From assembly GCA_910589415.1 (NCBI GenBank), contig OU342630.1, positions 15,781,867 to 15,845,866 on the forward strand: DNA of 64,000 nucleotides, written 5' to 3'. Positions 36,311 to 48,956 of this stretch are shown here, piece after piece. The DNA is from Malachius bipustulatus (Eukaryota > Arthropoda > Insecta > Coleoptera > Melyridae). How positions within the stretch are numbered: position 1 is the first letter of the stretch; every line of letters starts with the position of its first letter. The position numbers and the translations under genes are program-made. Below the pieces are notes generated by a model, which was not told the DNA's origin, did no database searches, and saw nothing but the letters and a program-made list of their open reading frames with translations.

Positions 36311-36823
36311 CAGGTGTTTCAAAACATGTGTCGGAAAATTAAACGCGCGTGGTTTCTTAGCGCGTTCTGAGAATTTCTACGATACTGGGAAAATTGTCAT
36401 TATGAAAGCAAATTTTAACTGTCAATGTTTTCTACATAAAAAAGGTGTTCTTGTTCAAAAGCGAGAAAAACGGGATTTCATGATGAAAAACATAAAAGTA
36501 GCAACATGTTTTGTTGTGGCCAAAAAAATATCAGTTCTTTTTGAGATTTTTTTATAGGTATGGTTTGTTTAAGTCACATAAAAAATTTATTAGACCGCAA
36601 AAAGTTAATAATATTAATGACAAGATGTGTACAAAAGTGCACTTTTATATCTCAACAGATCCTCAGATGTCTTCAAAAAACTAAAAAAAAAATATATATT
36701 TTTTTGAAACCTGTATCTCGAAAACCCATGTTTTGCGGACCCATGCTAATACGAACTTTTTCTCGCAGAAAGTGCTAAAGAATCATGCCATTTATTTTCC
36801 GACACATGTTTTGAAACACCCTG
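36311..36823. mobile_element. TA-flanked element (513 bp)
   Basis: The left end CAGGTGTTTCAAAACATGTG and its complement at the right (ending CACCCTG) give a well-matched terminal repeat of about 33 bp. Diverged similarity continues inward. It is separated from the preceding element only by TATA. The frame at 36560-36778 has no recognisable domain. It is non-autonomous and mariner-like. Confidence 0.75.
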
Positions 36824-39800
36824 TATAGGCCCACAAATACTCGTGAACAAGAAAAATACCTAAAAACGGAAATCAAACGAGCATGGCAGTTTTAAAAATA
36901 GACGAGACTAGTTTTAAGCTATTCAGAATGAACCCAAACTAGTTTTGTGTATTTCTTGGTAGTCAGAAATAGTGACCACAAATTGTTATTGATAAGTTTA
37001 AAGAACTGTTTGCGGTAGGTATTAATTAATTAGCTTTATTTTCTTGTTTTATATAATTTGTAAACTATACACCGTCGGTTTATTTGTTCGCAATTACAAA
37101 TGAAATCATTTTGATTTCGTGGCACCCTGTATTTTCTTAACGAAGCATTTCCCGAATATAGTTCATAGAGCAAACTCATATTATTTTTCGATTCTCTATC
37201 GTTCTCTAGAGTTAACCAGGTAAGCCTGATACCTATACATTACGTATCTCGCTATGTATAATGAAAAATGAGAGAGTACCTTTTGCGAACCAGGCAGGAA
37301 TAATTCCCATTTCCCTTTCTTAGATACTTTTTGCAAGTTTTGCCGAATTCCGTTCATCGGTGGCAGAAATCCTTGTCCATGGCGACGGCGACGGCGCCGT
37401 ATTCTTTTAGCATCTACAATTTTCTTGAAAACGCACGTCTTTAATGTGAAAGCCAAAAGAAAGCGTTTTTCTATGCAAGTATTAATATTAATAAATACCT
37501 AGTGTTAATAAAAAAAACAAAATTAATAAAGGAAGGCGAGGTCTTTAAATTGAAGAACTACTTAATACATATGAGCAAATAAGAGCAACCACTAAACAAA
37601 CAACATTTTTAGCAGAACAATAAATCATCCAAATCAAAATTACGATTAATAAAGATAAGATTTCAAATACCTGAACAATGCAAACAATATGCACTTATGA
37701 TAAATCAAAAACGAGCAATGCTGCAATAATTTTACTTTGTCGTAACCTTCTAATGTTGGTGCTTGCACTAGTTCAAACCAGGTCAACATTTCAATATGTA
37801 TTATAACAAACTTCGGATTCATTTTTATAAACATTATAAATCAAAGACAGTGTTTCAAAGAAATATTTGAAGAAAGTGCACAAGAACGCGGGTGCGGCAC
37901 ATACAGCTCTTACGAAACAAGATTACCTCTATGACAGAGATAAAACGGTAAGCGGACTGGCACATTATGGAATATGAGAGTATGGCAAGATCTATAATAC
38001 CATGCCGTCAATTCGAGTAATTGACTATTCAACAGACTTCCAAGTGGGATCGGCTTATGATTATCACACATGCATAATAGAGCCATTCAGTCGATTACAA
38101 TGTATGACCTATTGGCTAAAGGGGGGGTCTCATACATTCAGGTTTATCTGTCAAATGAGCAGAGCTTGACTGGGTCTACATTATGGTGGTGTTTTTTCCA
38201 TCGACTTAAAATTAGAATCACCTGTTTAAACTCCTAGCTCATGCTGCAATTTTAACAAATTCATACCTTTCAAACCTTTATACCTAACAGTATTCCCCTT
38301 TTACTTCCAAACTTCTTTCTGTGGAGTGGTACCGGGTCATGTTGAACTTATTAAGTTGATGCTGAACAAAGTCTGCTGATGCCAAAGTAATTAACATAAG
38401 TACTGTGCCCGCAAAAAACAGAACTTAATGGTCTTATATTCATAAAAATAATTCGTTAGGATAATACTGTTTGCGTCTATAAAAACGTAAAATAATCTAA
38501 ATCGAAGTGGCATGCAATTTAAAATAAAGCACTGCTGTATTATAACATAACTCGCAACATAATAATTATCAATAGGTACGTTAAAAATCAAAACTTTATT
38601 TTGAACAAAATCCTCATTTTTAGGAAAATTACGACAAAACCTACTCGTTTAACTAAAGGTTTCAAATAAAAAAATTAAAATGAAAAAAACACATCTTTTA
38701 GGGCGACCTGTATACAGTGATTTAATAACACGTTATGTTGGACGCTGATTCAACAGAAGTTTCCAAAAAAGACCCAAGGGCACCTGACATCACTGGGCGG
38801 TCTCCATTTCAGGGAGTTTTCTTAATTATTATTATACTTGCCGTCCACACACTACTGGGAAGTCGTGTGTCTACAAATGTACAGGTAGACAAGAAGTGGC
38901 ATGTGAGCAAGCCTTTACCAGAATGAATGAGATGACATTCACTGCACGTACAGCATTTATGGAATAGTCCACGGATAAATCACAAGGGAATGGACGGCAT
39001 TCATTGCAGATGGCTCTCGTAGATCGAGAACTGCCGTGCAGCACGGGAGACCAGAACGGCAGGATTAAAAATGTAAATTTTTAAGTAATCAGGTCATTCC
39101 CAGTGAAATATTGGAAAAAAAAACTGTCTCCAGACGCCAAGTAATATTTTCTGCATGTTTATATCAACGTTAATCCATGGTTTACAATGCATTTATACAG
39201 GAAGGGAATTCTGGGCTCACATTCCGAATTATTTTTTTGGTTTAATCTAAGTGGTTTATTGTGATTAATCATGTATATGAAATACTAATGCCCTCAAGAT
39301 GCTCAGCAAAGCAATTACTCAAAAATCAAGCGTCAAACGTGTAACGGGATTACAATTTATTTTTCTAATCAATACTATCTACCAACCAGTTGGTCATGCA
39401 GGGGTAAATTTTGTACCAAAGCACTAAATTATAAAGTGAAACGACACCATCACATATTGTCTTTGAGCACCCGGTTGTCCTCGTCTAAATAAATGTCGTT
39501 AGTTAAATAAGATAATTGCCGTTCCTACATTGACAGAATGAATAGAAACAAAACAAAGGAAAATTAAATCTGAGTTTTAGATTTCTAAGCTCGATCGCCA
39601 GATTTGGTTTCAAAAGCCCTCTTTGGAGTGTTTGGGACAAGATACGTATGTGCTTTAGAAGGAGAGCAATCTTCAAAATAAGAATCACTTGTTTCAAGCT
39701 ATTCAATTATTGAATAATGTTTCTATGAACAACACCTGTTGTAGCTACACAAAGTTTATAACGACATAAGCAGCGAGATTCAAATTTTGTACCCCAGATT

Positions 39801-39909
39801 TTGAATAAGCCCAAATTAAAATGTTTTTCGATGAATAAGAAGTGTCTCACAACTTCCATATACTTACATACTTTGAAAATATACATATACATACATTTTA
39901 CGACCAATT
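36824..39909. other. Mostly featureless intergenic DNA
   Basis: A solitary right-hand TA-element end (GGCACCCTGTA) lies near 37123-37133. A minus frame at 37456-37196 encodes six consecutive Arg (from a GGCGAC repeat) and a basic tail, and reads more like coding sequence than its surroundings, but no partner exon or family was recognised. Nothing else stands out. Confidence 0.35.
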
Positions 39910-40020
39910 TTATTGTATTGATTATGGTTTTTTAAAGTATTTTTAAGTTTTTTTTTACATGTTTATACATTTTATGAGCGAACAAGGGACCAATTGCGCC
40001 GATACGTCTCAATTTTTTAT
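39910..40020 (+). repeat. Dispersed repeat, copy related to 57.8 and 20.1 kb
   Basis: It shares AAAGTATTTTTAAGTTTTT, ACATTTTATGAGCGAAC and AAGGGACCAATTG with the copy at 57840-57990. Here the GGTCCCGAAACG part is changed (GCGCCGATACG), so the stem and GAAAC motif are decayed. It is non-coding. Confidence 0.5.
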
Positions 40021-40915
40021 AACAATCTTTTGAAAAAATAATTATTAAATATATAAAATAACCCTATTAAATTAGAAGACAAAAATTCAACATACTTTTT
40101 AAGGTATATTAATCATTTCAGCGTAAGATATCCATAAGCAGTGGTCTGTTATTGCATTTGGGTAAAATCGGTCGAAGAGTTTCAAACTCGCGGCCTTTTG
40201 AATTTCCGTAAAAATTTGTATTCTTTTAATCCTTTTATTATGTTAGGATGGAAAAAACCTCTGACGCTAAATCAGGAGTTTGGGAGCAAGTGTTTTTCGA
40301 ATTTTTGGATACTGTAAAAAAACTTTGTTTTTAAAATTAGTTAGCCAGTGTCGTGTATAGGAAAAGGGGAAAAACTGCTAAATTTCTATATCAATTTTTG
40401 TGGCATGTTTTCAAAAGAATTGAACTGAAATTTTCACAGTAGTAAACAACTACAAGAATATGATATGCCCATGAAAATTTTCCGAAAATCAGTTTGTTTC
40501 CAAAAAATTCATTATAAGTATGTATGTTTACTTCAGAGAAATTTCAAGTTTTCGGCTTTCAAAATGTTCTTGCAAGTTGAAGCATATGCCTTGCCTATGG
40601 TTAGCATATTTGTATTGTGTAGACATAAGGAGTGAGGAGTGATGACTGATGAGTCATGAGGAGGGGTACGAAAGTAAGAATAACCACCAAGATGGTTTGT
40701 TTTGATCCTGAAAATGCGAATTTCCGGGTTGGACTGATGGATGGGAGTCGGGTATTTATTAGCATTAGCAGTTAGCAGTGCTCGGACGAAGATGTCTGGA
40801 TATTTGCTAAAAGTACCAAACTAAAAACTTCTCTACCATAGCCCACTACTTTTGATTCTTGTGGGTTATAAGACCGTGTTGTAATAAAAAAGTGATGTCG
40901 TCCTCAATATCAAAA

Positions 40916-40966
40916 ATTGTAATTTTTAGTGTACTTTTAAATAAAAATTACACTAAAAATTACAAC
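40916..40966. repeat. Small hairpin
   Basis: TTGTAATTTTTAGTGTA and its exact complement flank a 15-base loop. Confidence 0.6.
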
Positions 40967-42331
40967 AATGTTTTGATTCTCATTACACAATAGGTATGTG
41001 CAAAGGCTCACTTTCAGGCTATGCAAGTTGATTTGTAATTGACAACTTTCATATAAGGGAGTAAGTTTATTACTGTACAGTTTTGCAGTTATGACAGCGA
41101 CGTTGACGTACAAAAAGTAGCGATCAATAGTCTAAGCACTCTAAGCCATAAAGTAAGCACTATGTAAGTTTTATAAAATAGACAACATTCGATGACAACA
41201 ACAGTGATGGGTAAAATAGTCGCTTTTGAAACACGTATGAAACACGTACATAAAACACTTGTTTCACAATATACAATATATTATCGCACTGCTGATCATG
41301 AAGAGCCTGATTTCTGCCAGAGTCTGCAGATTTCTTCAAGTACGACGCTTTCATTTTAAGGGTAATAATAGTGCTAACACCCTGTATAAACTGCATTCTA
41401 ATCAACCATTCCAGTTCAGTCGACGTAGTCACAATGACCACCCGAAAGCTCATTGCATTTGCATAGATATTCATTGAAATGAATCGGCCGGTTGCTCGCG
41501 AACATAGGTATTCTCTCCGATGGATTTCACCGAACAATAACAGGAATTACCGTGAGGAGTGTGAGGTTGAACATCCATCCTTGAATGCATAACCTCTGAC
41601 CTCGAAGGCCCGTTGCTTTGTCGTCCCTACAGTGCGGTATCTAATGCATTATATAGAGATGCCCATATATGCATATTAATCATCTATACCGTAACCGTAC
41701 GAGTTTATGATAATAGCGTAATTATACATCGCGCTGCAATGCCCTGGCCTTAAGAAATTATAAGGTTAATTCGCTTCCCCGTCTGATGAACTTTGAATTA
41801 ATGATAGTCAGAGCTTTCGGTTTTTATTTTATTGTACTTTGCCATATTTCTTAGATATTCCTTCATACTCATACGTTACTCGTATGCATTTTATTCAACA
41901 TTACATTATACAGGGTGTTTCACCAGCAGACCGACATAGCTTAAGGTTAGGTGTAGTTTTTCCAGGCGATTCAGGATCTGGGTGATTCATGCATTTTGCC
42001 GAAATTTTTGATGAGCAGTATCTTTTGAACGATTTAATGAAATTTGGTAGATATCTATGCTCTATCAATGACACTTAATACCTCGCATGCATCTTTCGCC
42101 GATTCGAAAACTGCAGGGCCGTACTTAATTGTTCAGGTCTCTCTCGGTTCATCCCGTAGTTAGAAAATACTTATTCTTTACTGGATGGATATTGATGGCG
42201 TGAAATTTTCCTTATTATCGATCTATTCTTATAAATGGGTAACGTACTCATTCATGGCTTGACGGTGACTCATTTTATACCTATCTTGAGTCTTATCTGC
42301 TGTAATAAGAAATAAATCAAAAGTCATAATA
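40967..42331. other. Spacer with solitary TA-element ends
   Basis: A right-type end (ACACCCTGTATA) lies near 41378 and a left-type end (TATACAGGGTGTTTCACC) near 41910, without matching partners. No gene was recognised. Confidence 0.4.
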
Positions 42332-42885
42332 CCGGGTGTAACATAAGTACTGCGAAAGATTTCAGGGGTTGATTCCTGAGATCATTTTAAGAAGTAAAGT
42401 GGGGTGTGGGGTAAAATTACCCCCAACTTTTTTGTATCAATAGTTTTTTCAATTTTGATGTGAAATTATGGAAGATTGAAGCTTTTGAAGCTGTAAACTG
42501 GAGTGACTTTTTTACGCAATAAGCTTCAACATTCCATAATTTCACATCAAAATCGAAAAAAACTATTGGTACAAAAAAGTTGTGGTAATTTTTACCCCAC
42601 ACCCCCCAGATTTAACCGAGGATTTAACCCACCCTTGGTGAAAATTTCAAAGTGATCTACAGTGTATCTTATTAGGCATAAAAACATTGGTGGATGTGGT
42701 AAATTTCGTCATCTTATATGTTGAACGGTTTCGGTGATAATAAATAAAAACCTTCGTCAGGGTCCCAACTTTTTAAGGGGCTATTTGTAAGAATTTCCGG
42801 ACCCATGTTCATATGAACTTTTTTTCTTAAAATGATTTCAAGATGAACCCCCTGAAATCTTTCGCAGTACTTATGTTACACCCTG
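42332..42885. mobile_element. TA-flanked element with nested hairpin (554 bp)
   Basis: The ends share GTGTAACATAAGTACTGCGAAAGATTTCAGG in inverted orientation, and TA lies on both sides. Inside, a second inverted repeat (about 42427-42480 and 42525-42590) pairs AACTTTTTTGTA..AATAGTTTTTTC and TTTGATGTGAAATTATGGAA with their complements. The element is non-coding; the minus frame inside the hairpin is an artefact of the palindrome. Confidence 0.8.
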
Positions 42886-44422
42886 TATAAACCACCAATT
42901 TCGGTAAGAACTATTACAGGAACATACTCCTAATTCAATCTCCATGGTATTGAAATTGATGAAGACTAGTGATGCGATATAATCGCTCACGAATCACTAG
43001 ACTACTTGTTCTAGCGCAATGGATTAAATTCCAAACATGAAAAGACTACAAGATTACGTCATGTGAGACGTGAGATAAAGAGAAGCGATAGTGAGTCTGA
43101 TTGTCTTCTGCTAGGTGTGTGGCGTACTGTTTGAAGCAACAAAGGATGAAAGGATTCGCCAATTATTGTTCGCTACAAACACGTTTGTTAATAAAACAAA
43201 ATACTGAGCACCTTGAATGCTCGCCGGTATACCTACCTAAGCAAATCTTGAGATGCTCTGTCTGTAGGATCACAGAGAATATGCAATGTGCACTGTGCAC
43301 TCCGAGCAAAGCAAATCTATTTCCAATAAGAACGAAGAGACAACGACGCCGAAGGTATCAGACAGTATCAATATCTATCTTGTATATGAAATTCGTGTCA
43401 GCATAATAACATTTTGCTTTGATCGATACTGCTACAGCATATGAGTAAGCGCATCAAAGCTGATAACAGTTTTCAAATATTAAATAAGAACTGGAAGGAT
43501 CAGAACTTCTTTCACGAAAGTAACATGATCCAAACTTTACTCTTTAGATTAGGTAAAGGAAATATTTTTGTCTGGTTTAAAACTGGATTTTGCTTCCCAA
43601 ATAAACTCTTGCACATTTAATACGAAAATCCCTAATATAGTAAAAAATATGATGGAAAGAAACTTTGAAAACAATGATGCTACATTACGCTACATTATAA
43701 AAAGGGAGGCAAGAAGGAACCAGTAGTTCTGATTTTAAATTCGACGTGAACCGTAATAAGCGATAGAAGACTAACATTTCCAAATAAATTTTTTTATCTA
43801 TACAACTGATTCATAAAATGCACTTTTTACACGTTTCTTAGTTCATAAAATGTGTGATTATCATGAAGAGTGCATAAAGTAAAAAGGAGTAAAATTTTTA
43901 TTTAGCGCTTCTCGTAATCTGACACGTTACTGCAAGCCGGCCAACCAAGTACAGTACAAGTTCTAGTGAGCGGCCCGAACGCAAGTACGAGACGCCGAAC
44001 GCTGAACTATACATACCCCAACACCGAACGCTCCTTTAATCTTGTTGACACCGTGACACCATGCACCTACTAGAGTAACGTCATAATTTATTCGCAGAAC
44101 GGCAGATCTATGTACAATAATAATAATTATATTTTGTGTGTTGTGTCGTTTAGTTACCTAAAATGGAGACCATTCCATTATAGATGACTCAATGAATTAA
44201 AAAATATCTTCTACCCCAGAAAAAATTATTTTTCTATCAAATGTGGCTGCACAAAAGCAGTTAAGCCTCAAAAATCTAAATAAGTGCATATTAAGCAATA
44301 ATACACCTTTATTAACTGACGTGATTAAAAAGGCATTAATAGTTTATATGAATACATTAAAAGTGTTTTCTTTTAATAATAACTTTAGGTTCTCATCTAC
44401 GTCACTCGTAGATAAAATTTTG
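42886..44422. other. No confident feature
   Basis: A 101-codon plus frame (43101-43406) is Cys-rich but has no domain I recognise. The stretch 43925-44060 is locally GC-rich, with repeated CCGAACGC words. No gene call is supported. Confidence 0.3.
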
Positions 44423-44528
44423 TATGCAACATATGCATAAAGTGCCTTTTTTCACTTCTGGGATTGATGCACTCGCTTGCGGCTCGTGCGGTTGAAAAAA
44501 ATTACCACTTTATGCACTTGTTGCATAA
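44423..44528. repeat. Hairpin with CTCGCTTGCGGCTCG apex
   Basis: Arms carrying GCATAAAGTG..TTTTTTCA and its complement (TGAAAAAAATTACCACTTTATGC) surround a short GC-rich apex. The apex closely resembles the CTCGCCTTCGGCTCG apex of the hairpin at 5392-5540, although the arms differ. Confidence 0.55.
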
Positions 44529-47417
44529 ATAACTATTATTACGTAACTCACTTCGTGAAATATTTTTTACTTTAAGAACATTTCTTTGACAATAAACAAG
44601 AGTGAAAATGAAGTCCGATAATTTTAGTTGATTAATCTTTTAAACTAGTAAGTAATGTTACCTATCTACATAATAATATAACTTTATAATCCAATTCATT
44701 AACTTTCCATAAATTATAAACATTTCTTGGAACTGTTTTTGTTCAGTTCTTTCAAGTAATTTCAAAAACTTGATCGGACCTGAAACCTGCCGCGACAGGT
44801 GGTTCAATAAAAGAAGAGAGCCGTTATAAAACCAGACTACGTATCTTCATTAATATTAATAATGATGAGTAAGTAAAAATACCAGATAATCAATCCCAGC
44901 ATAATAAATCATGCCGAACAATGTTCAAAACTTTAAACGATGCCAATTTTTCTTTCTAGTGCTAATCATTGATGATAAATTTGCATCAGTAGAATTAAAT
45001 TCAAATGGGCACAATGGCTCACAGTAAATCATGTAGGTATAACTCAAATAATATGAATCTTATTAGGTGACCAGTTTATCACGGAATACAAAACGTAGAA
45101 TCTATTTGGTCATTGCTTCCCACTACAACCTTGGCGTAAAAAAGGCAACTTCAGTGGAGAGTGAAAGTCTTTTACTGACTTACTTTCAATATTAAGAATT
45201 TTTCCTTTCTATGCCGCAACTTTGATTGAAAAAATCTTAGCAAACAGGTTCAACATAAGTAAATTTCCAAAAATACTTCAAATCACAAAGAAGTTATTTT
45301 ATTCAAATTGTAAACTTCAATTTTGAAGTTTACAGGAACAGGAAGTATACAGGTATATTTGTAAAACATGCATGCCCTAGCGATTCGACGCCAAAAGAAG
45401 GAATATAATCAGTCACACAACGCTAAGACATAAAGTCACTAAAGGATATTAAATGAAATGAGAGACTTCCATACTTGGTCATAATAATTGAAACCATGTC
45501 AAATCAAAATATGCATACAAAATTGCTTTCGTTTTGTCCGTTAGTGCGACTCTTTGGATCAAACACATTTTAATTGTTTAATAACAAGATTGCTAAATTG
45601 CGAAACAAAATGATCCTGAGGTCTAAGATCCTGACTAAGATCGACCTTCCCCCATCCTTTTTTCTAATTAAATATATATTTTATACAATGTGTACATAAA
45701 TACGACACTTAGGATTACCGCACAATTTTCAGTTACGGCTATTATATGTCTTTAATTAAATTTTTTCAATTATTATTGCCTTGATTATTTATCACAAATT
45801 TACTCTCATTGCTTTTCATCAACAAAATTATATAAAAATGTAATAATGCAATTGCGAACACAGTGGTTAGTTGCCTTAGAAAAAGTTGGCAGATATTAAT
45901 AGAGCTGCGGCGACTTTAAGATACACGGTGTAAATCTGTTCTTCGAGCACACATGCAGGGAAAGCAGATGCAAAATGGAACTTTGATAAATATTGAAATG
46001 TTAAATGAATCATTTTTGTTAGGATTGAATATTTGATTCTGTGAAAAAACGAGCATATCACGGGTGACCTGGCAAAACCTATCTTAGTTATTGTCACCTC
46101 CTGCTGCCTGTTACCAATGCGCATGTCTGCAAATTATCCTACAAGATAAATAAGCAGAAATGTTCTAAATATCCTATTTAAAATTTTCACAGGGGCAATA
46201 TCTCCAGTGTGATATTGAATTCTTCTAGAACCGTTATAACAAAATTCCAAACTTATCTCATTTTCAACTTGTCAGCGATCAAAAACTATTTAGAAAACAA
46301 ATTAGAAAAAATAAGAATGAATACTTTCATGTGATATTGATATTGATGTCATTATTGAAGTCAGATGCGCTGCGACCTATTATTACAGATCTATTGTGCC
46401 CCCTCTTCTCTGCTCCTTTAAAATACTTTCATGTGACATTAATGACGTTTTTTCTTCTGTAAATGTTGCCATTTGTGAGATAGGAGCCAGGTCACCAGCG
46501 GTATTACATCAACAATTCAATATCAGGAATTCTTTGAATATTTTTTCATTCAAAAGTCGACAACATTCTTGATATATTCATGTCACGGACAAGGTACATA
46601 TACTTAGATGAAACTATAGGTATAGGTATATATAGGTATAGGTTATATTAATAATGAAAGAAACAAAAAATCGTTATAGAAGACATTGTCGCCCACTAAT
46701 TATTTACGTTTCCTGATTTAATTGAGTAACTAAAATGCAACAAGAAACCTTGGCTGGATTTCCTTAATGATCCAAATAAACAATGTTCTATAATAATTTA
46801 ACCTTTTATAAAACTAGACACATAATAGACATGCAAATTAAATTTGCAAACAGCGTACATAAAATTATAATATTCATTCTCTCTTCCGATATTAGTGGGC
46901 GGCTTGGTAATGCCACTGAATAATGCGCTATCGTTTATAAACACATACACAACTGTATGTTGTTTAATGGTAACGAGGAAAAACAAACAAACCCTAATAC
47001 ATGTTTAGTTGATTAAAATTTTAATTCGATATTATTAATCTCTTTAATTAGCAGTTAGCAGCATACGAATTGATGTGAACTGAACTGCATGTCATTTGAA
47101 TTAAAATAATTGTGTTCCTATATTTGCAAGTGGAAGCTGGTATTGGTTTCCACAATGGGCACATATGGGAAGCTTTGTTAATAGTCAGATTTGTATGTAT
47201 GAATTGCGAAATTGTATGAGTTAGATTCTCATTAATATATGTAAATCCTGATTTATTTTTGATGCTAATGATTTATAGACAAACACATAATGTTGATTAT
47301 TTAGTTAATACCCTGATCAAATTATACATTATTAATATATACCTTAAAAATTATTCCTACCAGCTGATACATATTACTTTAGCAAAATTCTGGCAATAAT
47401 AATGATATGATAATAAA
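44529..47417. other. AT-rich DNA without recognised gene
   Basis: It contains a 26-bp palindrome near 45307-45332 (TGTAAACTTCAA and its complement) and a TAGGTA-rich simple stretch near 46615-46650. Otherwise nothing is recognised. Confidence 0.4.
47413..47417. repeat. Target-site duplication of the copia element, left
   Basis: ATAAA precedes the 5' LTR and is repeated exactly at 54443-54447. The 5-bp length is normal for copia-type integrases. Confidence 0.9.
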
Positions 47418-47634
47418 TGTTAGAATTCGAATTTACGCCTAACCGCCTCTGACTAATGTATGACGAGGCCTCCTTCCGTAAAATTGATAAGCAATCGATG
47501 CAGGCAGTAGTGAGTAGCGAATCGACCGTGAGAGACGAGTAATTATTATTATTGATTTACAAAATAAAGGAAGTTCGTTATTATAAAGTGGTGTTTTATT
47601 TTATTGAAAAATACAAAATAGAAAAATCCCAACA
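47418..47634 (+). repeat. Copia 5' LTR
   Basis: 217 bp, beginning TGTTAG and ending AACA, identical to the 3' copy at 54226-54442. It should contain the promoter; I see no clear TATA box, only AT-rich TTATTATTATTGATTTAC in the second half. Confidence 0.95.
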
Positions 47635-47646
47635 GGTTATGGGCCC
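47635..47646 (+). promoter_or_regulatory. Primer-binding site, initiator-Met half-tRNA type
   Basis: GGTTATGGGCCC directly follows the LTR. The same sequence sits at this place in Drosophila copia, where an initiator methionine tRNA half-molecule primes minus-strand DNA synthesis. The assignment is by recall of that element and by position. Confidence 0.8.
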
Positions 47647-47755
47647 CCACGCTTCCACTGCGCCATAGTATAGTAATTTTGATTTAATTTTAAGTGGTTG
47701 TGATCTTAATAATTATTATTGTGAAGTGAATAATTAATCACAGGGCGATTGGAAA

Positions 47756-48344
47756 ATGGCCGGAGAAATGGATCGTGAACTTGATGTGAATCAAGAGCTG
47801 CGTGAGTACCTACTATAATTATTGCATTAATTAATGTAAAATTGCTCAACGCAATTTGAAAATGAGTGCATTCATGCGTTTTCTTTGTTAATGTGGGTGA
47901 GAATTAAAAATTATGAGATGATCAAAAATATGTACGTACATAATAAAAAGGAAAAATAATAAAGTTAACTTTATATCATCCCGAGAAGGGATGATTGAAT
48001 GAAGCGGAAGTTATCTGTGTGTGTCTATTTGACACGCAGGATTAAATAAAATAAAAATAAAAATCACTGCATGATCATGGCATGTGAAAAATCTTAATTC
48101 CGGAGATCGTGATGAGAAAATTTTCAAGCGATGTGTGGAATGGTACCAAAAAGTGTTTCAACTTGACTACAACCATGTGGGGGAGGAAGTAGCAATTAGC
48201 TGCAGTGGGGAGAGAGTGCTCTTCCACACAGAGACGCGAAGCGACCCCTATCAAGCAGGTTGGTTGTATAATGTATATTGTTGGTTAATTACTAAGCAGT
48301 ATTTTGTGTACACAATCAAAAAGAATTTTATACAGAGACACTAG
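47756..48344 (+). other. Candidate spliced leader exons of the copia element
   Basis: A short frame starts at the ATG at 47756 and runs into a good 5' splice site (C|GTGAGT, GT at 47802). A second coding-like stretch starts after the AG at 48104-48105 and is open to 48344. It has a Cys/Trp/Tyr-containing, non-repetitive composition and a possible GT at 48259-48260. An AG at 48596-48597 precedes the first gag ATG at 48609. With these sites, all three segments are phase 1 and stay in frame into the gag region. The phase match is visible in the sequence; that these are real exons is inference. The first acceptor and second donor are weak. I do not recognise the encoded segment. Confidence 0.35.
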
Positions 48345-48499
48345 GTTTATTTTTGTGTCCTAAATTTGATTGATATATAAAACTAAACAAACCTAAAAGA
48401 GAAGGGCTTGGAATGTGAGTGTCCCACAGTGTCCGAGTTATTCGAGTAGTTGATTATGTTATCTTGTGTTCAGATTACATATCAATTATGACTCGCTTT

Positions 48500-48533
48500 A
48501 GTCTGGTTTGCTTGATGTACGGTAAACCAGACT
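48500..48533 (+). other. Stable hairpin just upstream of gag
   Basis: A perfect 10-bp stem (48500-48509 with 48524-48533, AGTCTGGTTT) and a 14-base loop lie 75 nt upstream of the first gag ATG. Hairpins at this place in retroelement leaders often take part in RNA dimerisation or packaging; that role is inferred from position only. Confidence 0.5.
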
Positions 48534-48608
48534 GAGCGCTTATTTAAAAACGGAAAATTAGGTTTGTATTTTAGTAGTAGTAAATCTGGTTCAATAGATA
48601 AGAGCACC

Positions 48609-48956
48609 ATGGATGCGAGAGAGTGGAAAGCTGTGACAGATTAGATTGAAAAACAAGATGGAGAGGGGCCCTGGGTGGTTATACCACGAGTAAATCAAAA
48701 TTTTGAAAATGTTGATTTAACTGGAGAAGATGAGGAAAGATTATTGAGAGATGAGACAGATAAAAGTGGAGATGAGAGGTAGAAAAAGACGGGGAGAGAC
48801 GAGAAAGAGAGATGAGTAGAGGAAAGACAAACCAAAACTTCCTCAAGTAGTGAAGTGGAAAAACTAAACTCTTTGATATCTAGGATTGCAGATGAGAAAA
48901 GCAAATCAGATGAGATATTGAAGGAGTTGAGATGAGAGCTAATTACAATAAAATAA
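48609..48956 (+). pseudogene. Degraded 5' part of copia gag
   Basis: The frame from the ATG at 48609 looks coding throughout: charged and coiled-coil-like, rich in Asp, Glu, Lys and Arg. It is interrupted by TAG at codon 12, a second TAG, and two TGA codons within AGATGAG words, and closes at 48954-48956. The downstream gag frame starts in a different phase at 48932. Each stop is one substitution from a sense codon (for example TGG or CGA), consistent with simple decay of one original frame. Confidence 0.55.

Noticed and set aside
43101..43406. Cys-rich 101-codon plus frame, considered as a small secreted or zinc-binding protein
   Set aside because: The Cys spacing fits no domain I know, and there is no signal peptide or splice context.
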